A stretch of DNA of 64,000 nt from Hymenobacter nivis (GCF_003149515.1 NZ_CP029145.1:682001-746000); one strand, 5' to 3'; positions 26,059 to 35,612 are shown, counted from the stretch's first letter. Notes: a model not told the origin generated them from the letters alone. Program-made: numbers and translations.

Positions 26059-27621
26059 CTACAGCAGCGCGGCAATGGCCTCGGCCACCCGCTCGCCGTC
26101 CATGGCGGCGCTCACGATGCCGCCGGCGTAGCCCGCACCCTCGCCGCACGGAAACAGGCCCCGCACCACCGGGTGCTGCAAGGTGTGCTGGTCGCGCGGA
26201 ATGCGCACCGGGGCGGAGGTGCGGCTTTCCACGCCCACGATTTGGGCGGCGTTGGTGGCGTAGCCGGGTATTTTACGGCCGAAGCTGGCGAAGCCCTGGC
26301 GCAGGCGCTCGGCCAGCGGGGCCCCCAGCACGTCGTCCATCTGCACCGATACCAGGCCGGGCTGGTACGAGGTTTCGAGCAGCTGGGCGGAGGGTTTTTT
26401 CTTCAGGAAGTCGCCCAGCAGCTGGGCCGGGGCCCGCTGGGTGCCGCCGGCCGCCTGGCAGGCGCGCTGCTCCAGCGCCTGCTGGAAGCGTAGGCCGGCC
26501 AGGGCCCCGTACTGGGCCACGTCGAGGTCCTCCAGCTCCACGGCGGCCACGATGCCCGAGTTAGCGAAGCGCGAGTCGCGGCGGCTGGGGCTCATGCCGT
26601 TCACCACCACCTCGCCGGGGGCCGTGGCCGCGGGTACGATGAAGCCGCCCGGGCACATGCAAAACGAAAACACGCCCCGCTGGCGGCCCTGCACCTCGGT
26701 TTGCTGCACCAGGGTATAGGAGGCGGCCGGCAGCAGCCCGCGTTCGGGCCGGCGGTACTGGGCGCGGTCAATCAGCTCCTGCGGGTGCTCCACGCGCACG
26801 CCCAGGGCAAACGGTTTGGCCTCAATCAGTATCCCGCGCCGGTGCAGCAGCTCGTAAATATCGCGGGCCGAGTGGCCGGTGGCCAACACCGTGGCGTCGG
26901 CGGTCAGGGCCGCGCCGTCGGCCAGCACTACGCCGCGCAGCTGGTTATTTTCCAGGATAAAATCCGTCACCCGGGCTCCGAAGCGCACCTCGCCGCCGGC
27001 GTCGGCAATGGCCTCGCGCAGGGCCCGCACCACGTCGGGCAGCTTGTTGGTGCCGATGTGGGGGTGGGCGTCGACCAGGATATCGGGCGTGGCGCCGTGC
27101 TGTACCAGGCGGCGCAGCACGCGGCCCACGTCGCCGCGCTTGGTGGCGCGGGTGTAGAGCTTGCCGTCGGAATACGTGCCCGCGCCGCCCTCGCCGAAGC
27201 AGTAGTTCGAGTCAGGGTCCACGGTTTGCTCCTTATTGATGGCGGCCAGGTCGCGGCGGCGGGCGCGCACGTCCTTGCCGCGCTCCAGCACGATGGGCCG
27301 CAAACCCAGCTCGATGCAGCGCAGCGCGGTAAACAGCCCCGCCGGCCCGGCCCCCACAATCAGCACCGTGCGCCGGGCCCCGGCCACGCTCGGGTACTGA
27401 AACCAGGGCCCGAACAGCTCGCGCGGCGGGGCTCCGCGGTACACCTCGGCCCGCAGGCGCACCAGCGGCTGGCGGCCGCGCGCGTCAATCGAGCGGCGCA
27501 GCAGGTGCACAAAATCGGCCTCGCCGGGCCGCAGGCCGGCCTGGCGCAGGATGGCCTCGTAGCGGGCAAATTCGTCAAAGGCCACCTCGGGCGGCAGCAG
27601 TATTTCCAGTTCTTGTTTCAC
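26059..27621 (-). CDS. FAD-dependent oxidoreductase / dehydrogenase of the COG2509 type
   Basis: 520 residues. An N-terminal domain of about 85 residues (MKQELEILLPPEVAFDEF) precedes the dinucleotide-binding motif VLIVGAGPAGLFTALRCIEL. NYCFGEGGAGTYSDGKLYTR is typical of this family, and the end (GLFPCGEGAGYAGGIVSAAM) closes the FAD site. The substrate is not known for most family members. It is monocistronic between two forward genes. Confidence 0.85.
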   Translation of the reverse strand: MKQELEILLPPEVAFDEFARYEAILRQAGLRPGEADFVHLLRRSIDARGRQPLVRLRAEVYRGAPPRELFGPWFQYPSVAGARRTVLIVGAGPAGLFTALRCIELGLRPIVLERGKDVRARRRDLAAINKEQTVDPDSNYCFGEGGAGTYSDGKLYTRATKRGDVGRVLRRLVQHGATPDILVDAHPHIGTNKLPDVVRALREAIADAGGEVRFGARVTDFILENNQLRGVVLADGAALTADATVLATGHSARDIYELLHRRGILIEAKPFALGVRVEHPQELIDRAQYRRPERGLLPAASYTLVQQTEVQGRQRGVFSFCMCPGGFIVPAATAPGEVVVNGMSPSRRDSRFANSGIVAAVELEDLDVAQYGALAGLRFQQALEQRACQAAGGTQRAPAQLLGDFLKKKPSAQLLETSYQPGLVSVQMDDVLGAPLAERLRQGFASFGRKIPGYATNAAQIVGVESRTSAPVRIPRDQHTLQHPVVRGLFPCGEGAGYAGGIVSAAMDGERVAEAIAALL

Positions 27622-27771
27622 GGGGTGGGGCGGAAGGTGGTTATCCTTCTAACGGGTGAATGCGGGCGTAAAGATCGGCACCCGCGGCGGATTTTTGGGC
27701 CCCGGGCCAAACCAATAGCCGGGCTTGTATCTTGTGGGTCTATTCACTCCACCCACTTTTTTGTTCGTTTT

Positions 27772-28302
27772 ATGCAATTCCGTTTTTTCGCGCCGGCCCT
27801 GGGGGCCCTGCTGTTCGTTTCGGCCGCCGTCCAGGCGCAGAACAAGATGCCGGAGGATAAATCTAAGCGGCCCAGCCCGCCGGCCACTGCCACGGCCGTC
27901 GTGAACGGTACTACCGTCACCATCGATTACAGCCGCCCGTCGCTGAAGGGCCGCAAGGCGTTCGGCGGGCTGGAGCCCTACGGCAAGGTGTGGCGCACGG
28001 GTGCCAACGAGGCTACCACGTTTACGGTGGATAAGCCGGTGAAAATTGAGGGTAAAACGCTGCCCGCCGGCAAGTACGGCCTCTTCACCATTCCCACCGC
28101 CACTACCTGGACGGTCATTTTCAACAAGGTGCCCAACCAGTGGGGTGCCTTCGGTTACAAGGTCGCCGACGACGCGCTGCGCATAACCGTGCCCGCCAAA
28201 AAGCTCGCCGCCCCGGTCGAGGTATTCGACATCGCCGTCAACAAAGCCGGCAAAGTGGCCATGAAGTGGGACAACACCGAGGTCGCCTTCACCGTGAAGT
28301 AG
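27772..28302 (+). CDS. DUF2911 family secreted protein
   Basis: 176 residues with a signal peptide (MQFRFFAPALGALLFVSAAV, ending AQ). The DUF2911 core is clear: VTIDYSRPSLKGRKAFGG, PYGKVWRTGANEATTF, LPAGKYGLFTIPT and WTVIFNK. The family is common in Bacteroidota and has no established function. The strong A/T-flanked hairpin after it probably ends the transcript. Confidence 0.88.
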   Translation: MQFRFFAPALGALLFVSAAVQAQNKMPEDKSKRPSPPATATAVVNGTTVTIDYSRPSLKGRKAFGGLEPYGKVWRTGANEATTFTVDKPVKIEGKTLPAGKYGLFTIPTATTWTVIFNKVPNQWGAFGYKVADDALRITVPAKKLAAPVEVFDIAVNKAGKVAMKWDNTEVAFTVK

Positions 28303-28322
28303 GGCCCCGGGCGTTCATTTCG

Positions 28323-28368
28323 ACGCAAAAAAAGCGTCGGCCCGCAGGGGTCGGCGCTTTTTTTGCGT
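28323..28368. terminator. Bidirectional terminator between the DUF2911 and lipoprotein genes
   Basis: ACGCAAAAAAAGCG (28323-28336) pairs perfectly with CGCTTTTTTTGCGT (28355-28368). It sits between convergent genes and provides T-runs in both directions. Confidence 0.75.
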
Positions 28369-28402
28369 AGGGCCCCAGGGGGCACGTGGGCGCGGCTTGT
28401 AG

Positions 28403-28831
28403 TTACCGGACGGTCACCGTGTCGGTCAGGAACTTGGTGCCGTCGGTGGTGCGCGTGAATTGCACCAGGTACTTGCCAGCTTGCTTGGCTGTGAAGTAGT
28501 ACGACAGGGCCCGGGGGGCGGGCGTTTCGCCGGTGCAGGCGCACTTGGCATAGTAGCCCACCGGCCGCACAAACAGGGTGGTGCTGCCCGTGCCCGCCGG
28601 CGTTTCCTGGAACTGCCGCAGCTCGATGCAGCTGGGCGTGCCCAAATCGACGGTGGTTTTGATTTCGAACGCCACGCCCACTTGGGCCGAGCCAGTGGTA
28701 GGCGCCGTCAACACGGCGGCAAAAAACTCATTTTCGGCGCAGGCGTCGTCATTTTTCTTGCAGCCGGCCAGCTGTCCGGCCGCAGCCAAGGCGAGGAGGA
28801 GTAGGGCCCCGCGGGTAAAATTTGTCCTCAT
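28403..28831 (-). CDS. Predicted lipoprotein, 142 residues
   Basis: The ATG at 28829-28831 starts a lipoprotein signal with lipobox AGC (LAAAGQLAGC, Cys at about residue 24). The mature part has four or five further Cys residues (NDDACAEN, TPSCIEL, AKCACTG), possibly disulphide-bonded, and reads as one small beta domain ending FLTDTVTVR. No family is recognised. Confidence 0.7.
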   Translation of the reverse strand: MRTNFTRGALLLLALAAAGQLAGCKKNDDACAENEFFAAVLTAPTTGSAQVGVAFEIKTTVDLGTPSCIELRQFQETPAGTGSTTLFVRPVGYYAKCACTGETPAPRALSYYFTAKQAGKYLVQFTRTTDGTKFLTDTVTVR

Positions 28832-28951
28832 AACAGGAAAGGAAATAATAATTGGTAGGGGATGGTACCGGTAGGGATTTGTGCCGCCGCAAGGATAAGG
28901 TCAATGCCGCTAACAAGTTCAAAAACGGGCGTGTTTGTTGTCTATCCATGG

Positions 28952-29458
28952 TTATGCAGCGGGCTGGGACCTGAGTAGCCCGAGCTGCTTGTTGCATAAA
29001 AAGAGCAGGTAAACGGCGACAACGTTGATCCCGAGCGTAACCAGGTCATGCTCCCGGTTTATTGTTATTTCAAGGCTTGAAAGGGTCAAATTGCACAAGA
29101 ACTTCGGTGCGGCCGTCAGGTCCATTCCTAGCATAAACCCAGCGCCCGCCACGTATTTCAAGGCGTAGCCATTCACCGCAAAAGAGAAGATTTGCATGGC
29201 TTGGTTGATGGCGGACAGGCGCAAGCCCCGTGCGGGCTGTTGCAAAACTAGGGGCCCACAGTAAATGGAAAACCCTTCCCAAAGCACCATCGCAACAATA
29301 AGTAAATAGATGCCCGAAACATTCTGAACGTGCGCGACCATCCACGCCCACAAGGCAATTCCTAAAACTCCACCTGCTATTTGATAATAGGCCAGAAATT
29401 TGACCGCACCAACATACTGTTTATCAACATATTTGGTCAGTTGGATATTCCTAATCAT
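28952..29458 (-). CDS. Multi-pass membrane protein of unknown function coupled to tryptophan dioxygenase
   Basis: 168 residues with four or five hydrophobic segments (VLGIALWAWMVAHV, GIYLLIVAMVLWEGFSI, AMQIFSFAVNGYALKYVAGA, LVTLGINVVAVYLLFLC). The ATG (29456-29458) overlaps the stop codon of the upstream dioxygenase gene as ATGA, so the two are probably translationally coupled. No family is recognised. GC content is lower than in the neighbouring dioxygenase gene. Confidence 0.65.
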   Translation of the reverse strand: MIRNIQLTKYVDKQYVGAVKFLAYYQIAGGVLGIALWAWMVAHVQNVSGIYLLIVAMVLWEGFSIYCGPLVLQQPARGLRLSAINQAMQIFSFAVNGYALKYVAGAGFMLGMDLTAAPKFLCNLTLSSLEITINREHDLVTLGINVVAVYLLFLCNKQLGLLRSQPAA

Positions 29459-30450
29459 ATTGACTGCGGCGCCACCTCCGCCAGCACGTTTTCCACCCAA
29501 CTTTTGCCCCAGTCTTCCAGCTCCTGGGCGCTCCAGAGAGCGGGGTAGAAGATGCGGCGCTGGAACTTGGGCGGCAGGTAGCTGCGCCAGTTGGTGCCGC
29601 CGGTGGCCGCCACGTCGATGGGGTCGCGCTGGAGGTAGCGCACGGCTGACTTGAAGTGCACCAGCGGCCAGTTCACGTTCACGCTCACGTCGAGCTGGCG
29701 CAGGGCCCGCACCAGGCGCGGGTGGCGCTGCTCGGCTTCGGGCAGGCGTTGCACCACGGCCCACACGTTGCGCTGCTGGTAGGCCTGGGCGTGGGCCACG
29801 AGCTGGGCCGTGTACTTGCGCTCGAACTCAATTAGTGTTAGGGCCTTGGCGCCGGTTGCTTCCACCGTGGCCCCGGTTTTCCAATAGATGCAGCCGAAGA
29901 GTTGCTGGTGGTCGGGGCTTTGGCCTAGGGCCAGGCGCTGCTCCTCGTCGGTGAGGTTTTCGAGGGCTGTGCTGGCGATTTCAATCAGGCGGTACTGCAC
30001 GCTCTGGAAGCCCGAGGCCGGCATCAGGGCCATGCGAAAAGCCAGGAACTGCTGCTTGTCCATGCCGTCCACCATCACGTCGAATGAGTCGATCAAGTTC
30101 TCGAAGTAGCGGTTGATGCGGCCCACGCGCAGCACCACTTCGCCCAGCGTGGGCGCGGCCAGGGCCCCCAGCTGCTCGTACTCGCAGAGGCAGAGCTTGA
30201 AGTACAACTCCGTGATCTGGTGGTACATGATGAAGATGCGCTCATCGGGCAGCTTCGTGAGTGGGCGCTGGAGCGAGAGCAGCGTATCAAGCTCGATGTA
30301 GTCCCAGTAGTTGACGTAGTCGGCGTGGTAGAGGCCTTCGAGGTAGGCGGCCAGGTCCTGGCCGTCGGCGGCGTACTTGCTTTGCAAGCGGCGCAGCTGA
30401 GCCAGCACAGCGGGCGAAAATTCGTGGGAAGAAAGCGGGTCGGCAGGCAT
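29455..30450 (-). CDS. Tryptophan 2,3-dioxygenase
   Basis: 331 residues from the ATG at 30448-30450. The family motifs are YHADYVNYWDYIELDTLLSL, IMYHQITELYFKLCLCEYEQ (His and substrate-site residues), MPASGFQSVQYRLIEI and, near the end, ATGGTNWRSYLPPKFQRRIF. It opens the indole ring of tryptophan to N-formylkynurenine using haem. No other kynurenine-pathway gene is visible. It overlaps the membrane-protein gene downstream and is divergent from the serine dehydratase gene. Confidence 0.92.
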   Translation of the reverse strand: MPADPLSSHEFSPAVLAQLRRLQSKYAADGQDLAAYLEGLYHADYVNYWDYIELDTLLSLQRPLTKLPDERIFIMYHQITELYFKLCLCEYEQLGALAAPTLGEVVLRVGRINRYFENLIDSFDVMVDGMDKQQFLAFRMALMPASGFQSVQYRLIEIASTALENLTDEEQRLALGQSPDHQQLFGCIYWKTGATVEATGAKALTLIEFERKYTAQLVAHAQAYQQRNVWAVVQRLPEAEQRHPRLVRALRQLDVSVNVNWPLVHFKSAVRYLQRDPIDVAATGGTNWRSYLPPKFQRRIFYPALWSAQELEDWGKSWVENVLAEVAPQSI

Positions 30451-30604
30451 GGCAGGGGAGAAAGAAGGCCCAAAAATACCCCGCGCGTGGCAGCCAGCCC
30501 GCGGCGGCGGCGCAATGCCTGGTATGCAAAACCGTCTATATATAACCGGACCCCTGCGTACCTCGGCGGCCGTCCGGCCGTTGGGCCCTACTTTTGGTCT
30601 TGCT

Positions 30605-31285
30605 ATGGCAGAAAAATCCAGTATTTTCGACATGATCGGCCCCGTGATGATCGGGCCTAGTTCATCGCACACGGCCGGGGTGGTCCGCATTGCGCGGGCC
30701 GCCATCCGCATTTTGGGGGCCGTGCCCACCGAGGCGGTGGTCACGTTCTATAACTCGTTTGCCCGCACTTACGAGGGCCACGGCTCTGACCGCGCCATTG
30801 TGGCCGGGCTGCTGGGCTACCTGCCCGACGACGTGCGCATCCGCACGGCCTTCGACCACACCGCCGAAGCCGGCCTGCACTACACGTTTCAGAGCGTGGG
30901 CAACGCCTCCACTATGCACCCCAACACCATCAAGCTCAACCTGCTCGACGGGACCACCGGCCGCCGGGTGGAGGTGGTGGGCCAGAGCCGCGGGGGCGGC
31001 GTGATCCGCATCGTGGAGGTCGACGGCTTCCCGGCCGACTTCTCCGGGGCCCTGCACACGCTCATCGTGGACGCCCGTGACGAGCCGGGCTCCATCGCCT
31101 TTATTGCGTCGGTGATTGCGCGCGACGACTGCAATATCGCCACCATGTTTGTGAGCCGCAAAGGCAAAAACGACGCCGCCCGCCAGTTTATTGAGATGGA
31201 CAGCCCCGTGAAAGACCTGACCCTGGCCTACTTGCGCGCCCTGGGCTGGGTGCAGCACATCACCTACATCCCCACGCTGGAGTAG
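30605..31285 (+). CDS. sdaAB: L-serine ammonia-lyase, iron-sulphur-dependent, beta subunit
   Basis: 226 residues from the ATG at 30605. The N-terminal domain carries MIGPSSSHTAGVVRIARAA, the family motif; a C-terminal ACT domain (about residues 150-220, LIVDARDEPGSIAFIASVIA) may bind serine or act in regulation. The beta subunit needs an alpha subunit (sdaAA) to deaminate serine to pyruvate, but no alpha gene is adjacent; it must lie elsewhere. Confidence 0.9.
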   Translation: MAEKSSIFDMIGPVMIGPSSSHTAGVVRIARAAIRILGAVPTEAVVTFYNSFARTYEGHGSDRAIVAGLLGYLPDDVRIRTAFDHTAEAGLHYTFQSVGNASTMHPNTIKLNLLDGTTGRRVEVVGQSRGGGVIRIVEVDGFPADFSGALHTLIVDARDEPGSIAFIASVIARDDCNIATMFVSRKGKNDAARQFIEMDSPVKDLTLAYLRALGWVQHITYIPTLE

Positions 31286-31333
31286 CCAACGCGGGTGTTC
31301 CGCACTGTTGCTAACAACTTGCTAAACTACAAG

Positions 31334-31375
31334 AAGATAAGTTATTCAAGCATTAAGATAAGTTATTTAAGCATT
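31334..31375. repeat. 21-bp direct tandem duplication upstream of the TolC-like gene
   Basis: AAGATAAGTTATTCAAGCATT (21 bases, split here only for reading as positions 31334-31354) is followed immediately by a second copy (31355-31375) with one C to T change. It lies 86 bases before the TolC-like ATG, in an AT-rich gap where a promoter is expected. Confidence 0.7.
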
Positions 31376-31460
31376 CGGCCTTGTAATGCGTTCTCCCCGG
31401 CGTTCGATTACCGGCCCGTTGCGGGTTATTCTCCACCGACCAGTTTTAGTACCGTTTGCA

Positions 31461-33008
31461 ATGAAAACTACACACACGCTCCCGGGGCCCCGTTGGGTAC
31501 CGGGCCTCCTGGCGCTGTTGGGCGTGGCGCTGCTGCCAGCCGGGCCGGTACGGGCCCAAACGCCCGCCGCCCCGCCGGCCTTGGGCACGGGCCCCCCAGC
31601 CGCCCCCGTGCCCACGAGCCCCTGGACGCTGCAAGCCGCCGTGGACTACGCCCTGGCCCACAACCTGAACGTGCGTCTCAACCAACTCCAAGCCCAGAGC
31701 AACGGCCAAGTGCTGCGCCAGAGCAAAGCCGCCCTACTGCCGACCGTCAACCTGAACGCCACCCAGGGCTGGAACTACGGCACCTACGTGAACCCGGTGA
31801 CCTCGCAGTTCCAAAACGCCACCACCCGCTCCAACAATTTTGCGGGGCAGGCGCAGCTGGTGCTGTTCCAGGGGTTTCAGCTGCGCAACACCATCAAGCG
31901 CAACGTGCTCGACTACGAGGCCAGCCTGGAGGACACCGAAAAATCGCGCAACGACCTGAGCCTCAGCGTAGCCTCGCAATTTTTGCAGCTGGTGCTGGCC
32001 CAGGAGCTGGTGCTCGCCAACCAGACGCGCGTGGCCAGCGACCAAGCCCAGATTGACCGCTCCAACATCCTGCTCAAGGCGGGCAGCATCCCCGAAAGCA
32101 CGCTGCTCGACAGCCGCTCGCAGCTCGCCACCGACGAGCTGAACGTGATTACGGCCCAAAACCAGGCCGACCTGGCCCGCCTGGCCCTGCTCCAGTTGAT
32201 GAACATCGACCCGGCCGTGGCCCAGGGCTTTACCATTGAAGTGCCCGCGCTGCCCGACCCCGACCAGGAGGCGCCCTACGTGGTGGACCTCAACCAGACG
32301 TTCCAGATTGCCGCCGGCACCAAGCCCGAAATCCGGGCGGCCGACCTGCGCGTGCAAAGCGCCCGCCGCAGCACCGACATTGCCCGCGGGGGGTACTACC
32401 CCCGGCTTTTTCTCAGCGGCTCGCTCTCTACGGTCTTCTCGTCGTCGCAGTCGACGCGCATCTTCACGGGCGATTCCACTAGCGCCCAATCAATTCCGGT
32501 GTTTCAAAACACCCCCATCGGGCTCGTGCCCACGTCTTTCCAAGTCGTCACCGGAAAACAACCCAACTTCCAGACGCTGCCGACGCGCTTTTTCGATCAG
32601 CTGGGCAACAACTACGGCAAAGCCATTCAGTTTGGCCTGCAAATTCCGGTGCTCAACGGCTTGCAGGTGCGCACGGGCGTGCAGCGGGCCCTCATCAACG
32701 AGCGGTCGGCCGCCGTGCGCGCTGAGCAGGCCCGCCTCACGTTGCGCCAGGGCATCGAGCAGGCCTACGCCGACGCCCGCGCCGCCCAGCTCCAATACGC
32801 CGCCGCCACGCGCCAGGTGGCAGCCCTCACGCTCACCCAGCGCAATTCGGAAATTCGCTTCAACAACGGCCTGCTCAACGGCACCGAATTCAACATTGCC
32901 AAAAACAACCTCACTTTCGCCGTTTCCAACCAACTGCAATCCAAGTACACCTTCATCTTCCGCCGCAAGGTGCTCGAATTTTACCAGGGCAAGCCGCTCA
33001 CGTTGTAA
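31461..33008 (+). CDS. TolC family outer-membrane efflux protein
   Basis: 515 residues from the ATG at 31461, which gives a signal peptide ending GPVRAQ. Two outer-membrane-efflux repeats are visible: about 55-270 (LQAAVDYALAHNLNVRLNQL, LTATQGWNYG-like region, LVLAQELVLANQTRVASDQA) and about 290-515 (KPEIRAADLRVQSARRSTDI, GGYYPRLFLSGSLSTVF). Proteins of this kind form trimeric exit ducts. The HlyD-type adaptor gene follows 107 bases later, beyond an AT-rich hairpin, so the pair forms part of a tripartite export system; no inner-membrane pump gene is adjacent. Confidence 0.88.
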   Translation: MKTTHTLPGPRWVPGLLALLGVALLPAGPVRAQTPAAPPALGTGPPAAPVPTSPWTLQAAVDYALAHNLNVRLNQLQAQSNGQVLRQSKAALLPTVNLNATQGWNYGTYVNPVTSQFQNATTRSNNFAGQAQLVLFQGFQLRNTIKRNVLDYEASLEDTEKSRNDLSLSVASQFLQLVLAQELVLANQTRVASDQAQIDRSNILLKAGSIPESTLLDSRSQLATDELNVITAQNQADLARLALLQLMNIDPAVAQGFTIEVPALPDPDQEAPYVVDLNQTFQIAAGTKPEIRAADLRVQSARRSTDIARGGYYPRLFLSGSLSTVFSSSQSTRIFTGDSTSAQSIPVFQNTPIGLVPTSFQVVTGKQPNFQTLPTRFFDQLGNNYGKAIQFGLQIPVLNGLQVRTGVQRALINERSAAVRAEQARLTLRQGIEQAYADARAAQLQYAAATRQVAALTLTQRNSEIRFNNGLLNGTEFNIAKNNLTFAVSNQLQSKYTFIFRRKVLEFYQGKPLTL

Positions 33009-33011
33009 CAT

Positions 33012-33117
33012 TTAAAATTTGACAATTAACATTTAGCAACGGCCAAGCCAGTGGCGGCAGTTGCGGATGTTAAGGGTTGACTGCTAAATGTTGAATGTTA
33101 AATGATACTTGTTAAAT
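33012..33117. repeat. AT-rich hairpin abutting the hlyD-type start codon
   Basis: ACAATTAACATTTAGCAA on the left pairs partly with GCTAAATGTTGAATGTTAAA on the right. The right edge runs into TTGTTAAATG, which supplies the ATG of the next gene. The arrangement is the same as in front of folC. Confidence 0.6.
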
Positions 33118-34519
33118 GAAAAATAACCGTTTACTCTACATATTGGTGGCCCTGGTGGTCGTGTTGATTGGGGGCTTTGCCGTGGCCAAAAAACAGGGCT
33201 GGGTGGGCAAGCCCACCGGCACCGAGGTGCTCGTGGAAAACGCCGGCCCGGCCAACATTACCGAAAAAGTGAGTGCCTCGGGCAAGGTGCAGCCCGAAAC
33301 GGAGGTGAAAATCTCGCCCGACGTGTCGGGGGAAATCATCGCGCTGTACGTGCAGGAGGGCGATTCCGTGAAGAAGGGCCAGCTGTTGCTGCGCATTCGC
33401 CCCGACAACTACCAGGCTCAGGTGAACCTGCAAAGTGCCCAGGTGGGTACCCAGCGCGCCAACGTGGGCCAGGCCGACGCCCGCTTGCAGCAGCTGATGG
33501 CCACCGCCAAGCAAACCGAACTGACGTATCGCCGCAACGCCTCGCTGTTCAAACAAAAAGTAATTTCGCAGTCCGACTACGAGGCCAGCCAGGCCGCCTA
33601 CAACGCCTCGCAGGAGGAAATTAACTCGGCCCGCCAGGCCATCCGCGCCGCTCAAAGCACCGTTACGGCGGCCTCGGCCTCGCTGGAGGAAGCGCGCAAG
33701 AACCTGAACAAGACCACCATCTACGCCCCGGTGAGCGGCACGGTGAGCAAGCTCAACGTGAAGAAGGGCGAGCGGGTGGTGGGCACCACCCAAATGGCGG
33801 GCACCGAAATTATGCGCATCGCCAACCTCAACAACATGGAGGTGCGCGTGAGCGTGAACGAGAACGAGGTAACCAACGTGAACCTGGGTGACTCGGCCGA
33901 GGTGGAGGTGGACGCCTACGCCAGCCGTAACGAGAAGTTCCGGGGCATCGTCACCAATATCGCCAACACGGCCAAGGACGCGCTCACGGCCGAGGCCGTG
34001 ACCGAGTTTGAGGTGCGCATCCGGCTGCTGCCCGAGAGCTACCGCCACCTCGTGCGCGTGGTGAGGGGCCAGACTATCGTGCCTTTCCGCCCGGGCATGA
34101 CGGCCTCGGTCGACGTCATCACCGAGCGCAAGGCGCACGTGCTCAGCGTGCCGCTGTTTGCCGTCACCACTCGTTCCGACTCGGCCGTGGCCAAGTCCGA
34201 GGGCCCCAGCGGCGGCGGCGGCGGCATGGGCCGGGCCGGCGGCACGGCTACCCTGGTGGGCCCCAAAACCAGCCCCGACAAGCCTGCCATCCAGGAAGTG
34301 GTGTTCGTGGTGAAGGATGGCCGGGCGGTGCTCACGCCGGTGAAAACGGGTATCACTGACTCCAAGAACATTGAAATCCTGGGCGGCCTAACCGCCGGCA
34401 CGCCCGTCGTCACGGGCCCCTTCCGGGCCGTGGCCAAGGAGCTGAAGGACGGCGGCCGGGTGGTCATCAAAGACGCCAAAACCCTGAGCAAGGAAGCCCT
34501 GGCCGAGCCCAAGCCGTAA
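33116..34519 (+). CDS. HlyD/MacA-type periplasmic adaptor subunit of an efflux system
   Basis: 467 residues with an N-terminal membrane anchor (LLYILVALVVVLIGGFAVA). Lipoyl-like halves flank a coiled-coil: SGKVQPETEVKISPDVSGEI, LYVQEGDSVKKGQLLLRI, the hairpin (about residues 105-205) and TIYAPVSGTVSKLNVKKGER; beta-barrel and membrane-proximal domains follow. A Gly-rich insert (PSGGGGGMGRAGG) near residue 365 is unusual. It bridges a TolC-type duct to an inner-membrane pump. Confidence 0.88.
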   Translation: MKNNRLLYILVALVVVLIGGFAVAKKQGWVGKPTGTEVLVENAGPANITEKVSASGKVQPETEVKISPDVSGEIIALYVQEGDSVKKGQLLLRIRPDNYQAQVNLQSAQVGTQRANVGQADARLQQLMATAKQTELTYRRNASLFKQKVISQSDYEASQAAYNASQEEINSARQAIRAAQSTVTAASASLEEARKNLNKTTIYAPVSGTVSKLNVKKGERVVGTTQMAGTEIMRIANLNNMEVRVSVNENEVTNVNLGDSAEVEVDAYASRNEKFRGIVTNIANTAKDALTAEAVTEFEVRIRLLPESYRHLVRVVRGQTIVPFRPGMTASVDVITERKAHVLSVPLFAVTTRSDSAVAKSEGPSGGGGGMGRAGGTATLVGPKTSPDKPAIQEVVFVVKDGRAVLTPVKTGITDSKNIEILGGLTAGTPVVTGPFRAVAKELKDGGRVVIKDAKTLSKEALAEPKP

Positions 34520-34622
34520 CGCCGGGCCCCGGCGCGCCGTTACCACGGTTGCGTTCCTTGGCCTTCCCCTGCGCCGCCGGCCCCTGCCGGGGGCCCCATC
34601 CTTCCTTCCCCACCCGTTCCCG

Positions 34623-35612
34623 TTGGAAAAAATTGCTATGCTCGGCGGCGGCTCCTGGGCCACCGCCCTCACCAAAATCCTGAGTGAAAACGGCGCCCGC
34701 ATCGACTGGTGGCTGCGCGCCAAAGACGATGTGCAGCACTTGCTGCGCACCCGCCACAACCCGCGCTACCTCTCGTCGGTGCAGTTCGACCTGAACCGGG
34801 TGTACCCCGCTACCGACCTGGCCGACGTGGTGGAGGAGGCCGATTGGGTAGTGCTGGCCGTGCCCGCCGCCTTCGTGCAGCCCGTGCTCGACAAGCTCGG
34901 CCGCGACGCCCTGAAGCACAAAAAGGTCGTGTCCGCCATCAAGGGCATGATTCCCGGTAAAAACCAGCTCGTGACCGATTACGTGGCCGAGCGCTTTCGG
35001 CTGCCGCGCACCCAGCTAGGCGTTATCGCGGGGCCCTGCCATGCCGAGGAAGTAGCCCTCGAAAAGCAGAGCTACCTCACCATCGGCTCGCCCGACGCGG
35101 CCCTGGCGCAGGGCTTCTGCGAGCTGCTGCGCAACCGCTACGTGCGCGCTCACCCGGCCCTGGACCTCGACGGCATCGAGTACTGCGCCGTGATGAAAAA
35201 CATTATCGCTCTCACCGGCGGCATCGCCCACGGCGTGGGCTACGGCGACAACTTCCTGGCCGTGCTGGTGAGTAACGCGGTGCAGGAAATCCGCCGCTTT
35301 CTGCAAGCCATTAGCCCGTTGCAGCGCGACCTCTCGGCCTCCGCCTATCTCGGCGATTTGCTGGTGACGGCCTACTCGCAGTTCTCGCGCAACCGCACCT
35401 TCGGCGGCATGGTGGGCCGCGGCTACTCCGTCAAATCGGCCCAACTGGAGATGAACATGATTGCTGAAGGCTACTACGCCGTCAAGTCCATCCACGAAAT
35501 CAACCTCAAGCTCAAGGTCCACATGCCCATCACCACGGCCGCCTACCGCGTACTCTACGAAAAGGTATCCCCGCAGGTGGAAATGGAGCTGCTGAAGGAG
35601 CAGCTGCGGTAA
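34623..35612 (+). CDS. gpsA: NAD(P)H-dependent glycerol-3-phosphate dehydrogenase
   Basis: 329 residues; the start is TTG at 34623, because the only later ATG would cut the dinucleotide fold. The motif is EKIAMLGGGSWATALTKIL; GPCHAEEVAL, KNIIALTGGIAHGVGYGDN (catalytic Lys) and YLGDLLVTAYSQFSRNRTFG are family markers. It makes sn-glycerol 3-phosphate for phospholipids. A terminator follows. Confidence 0.92.
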   Translation: MEKIAMLGGGSWATALTKILSENGARIDWWLRAKDDVQHLLRTRHNPRYLSSVQFDLNRVYPATDLADVVEEADWVVLAVPAAFVQPVLDKLGRDALKHKKVVSAIKGMIPGKNQLVTDYVAERFRLPRTQLGVIAGPCHAEEVALEKQSYLTIGSPDAALAQGFCELLRNRYVRAHPALDLDGIEYCAVMKNIIALTGGIAHGVGYGDNFLAVLVSNAVQEIRRFLQAISPLQRDLSASAYLGDLLVTAYSQFSRNRTFGGMVGRGYSVKSAQLEMNMIAEGYYAVKSIHEINLKLKVHMPITTAAYRVLYEKVSPQVEMELLKEQLR

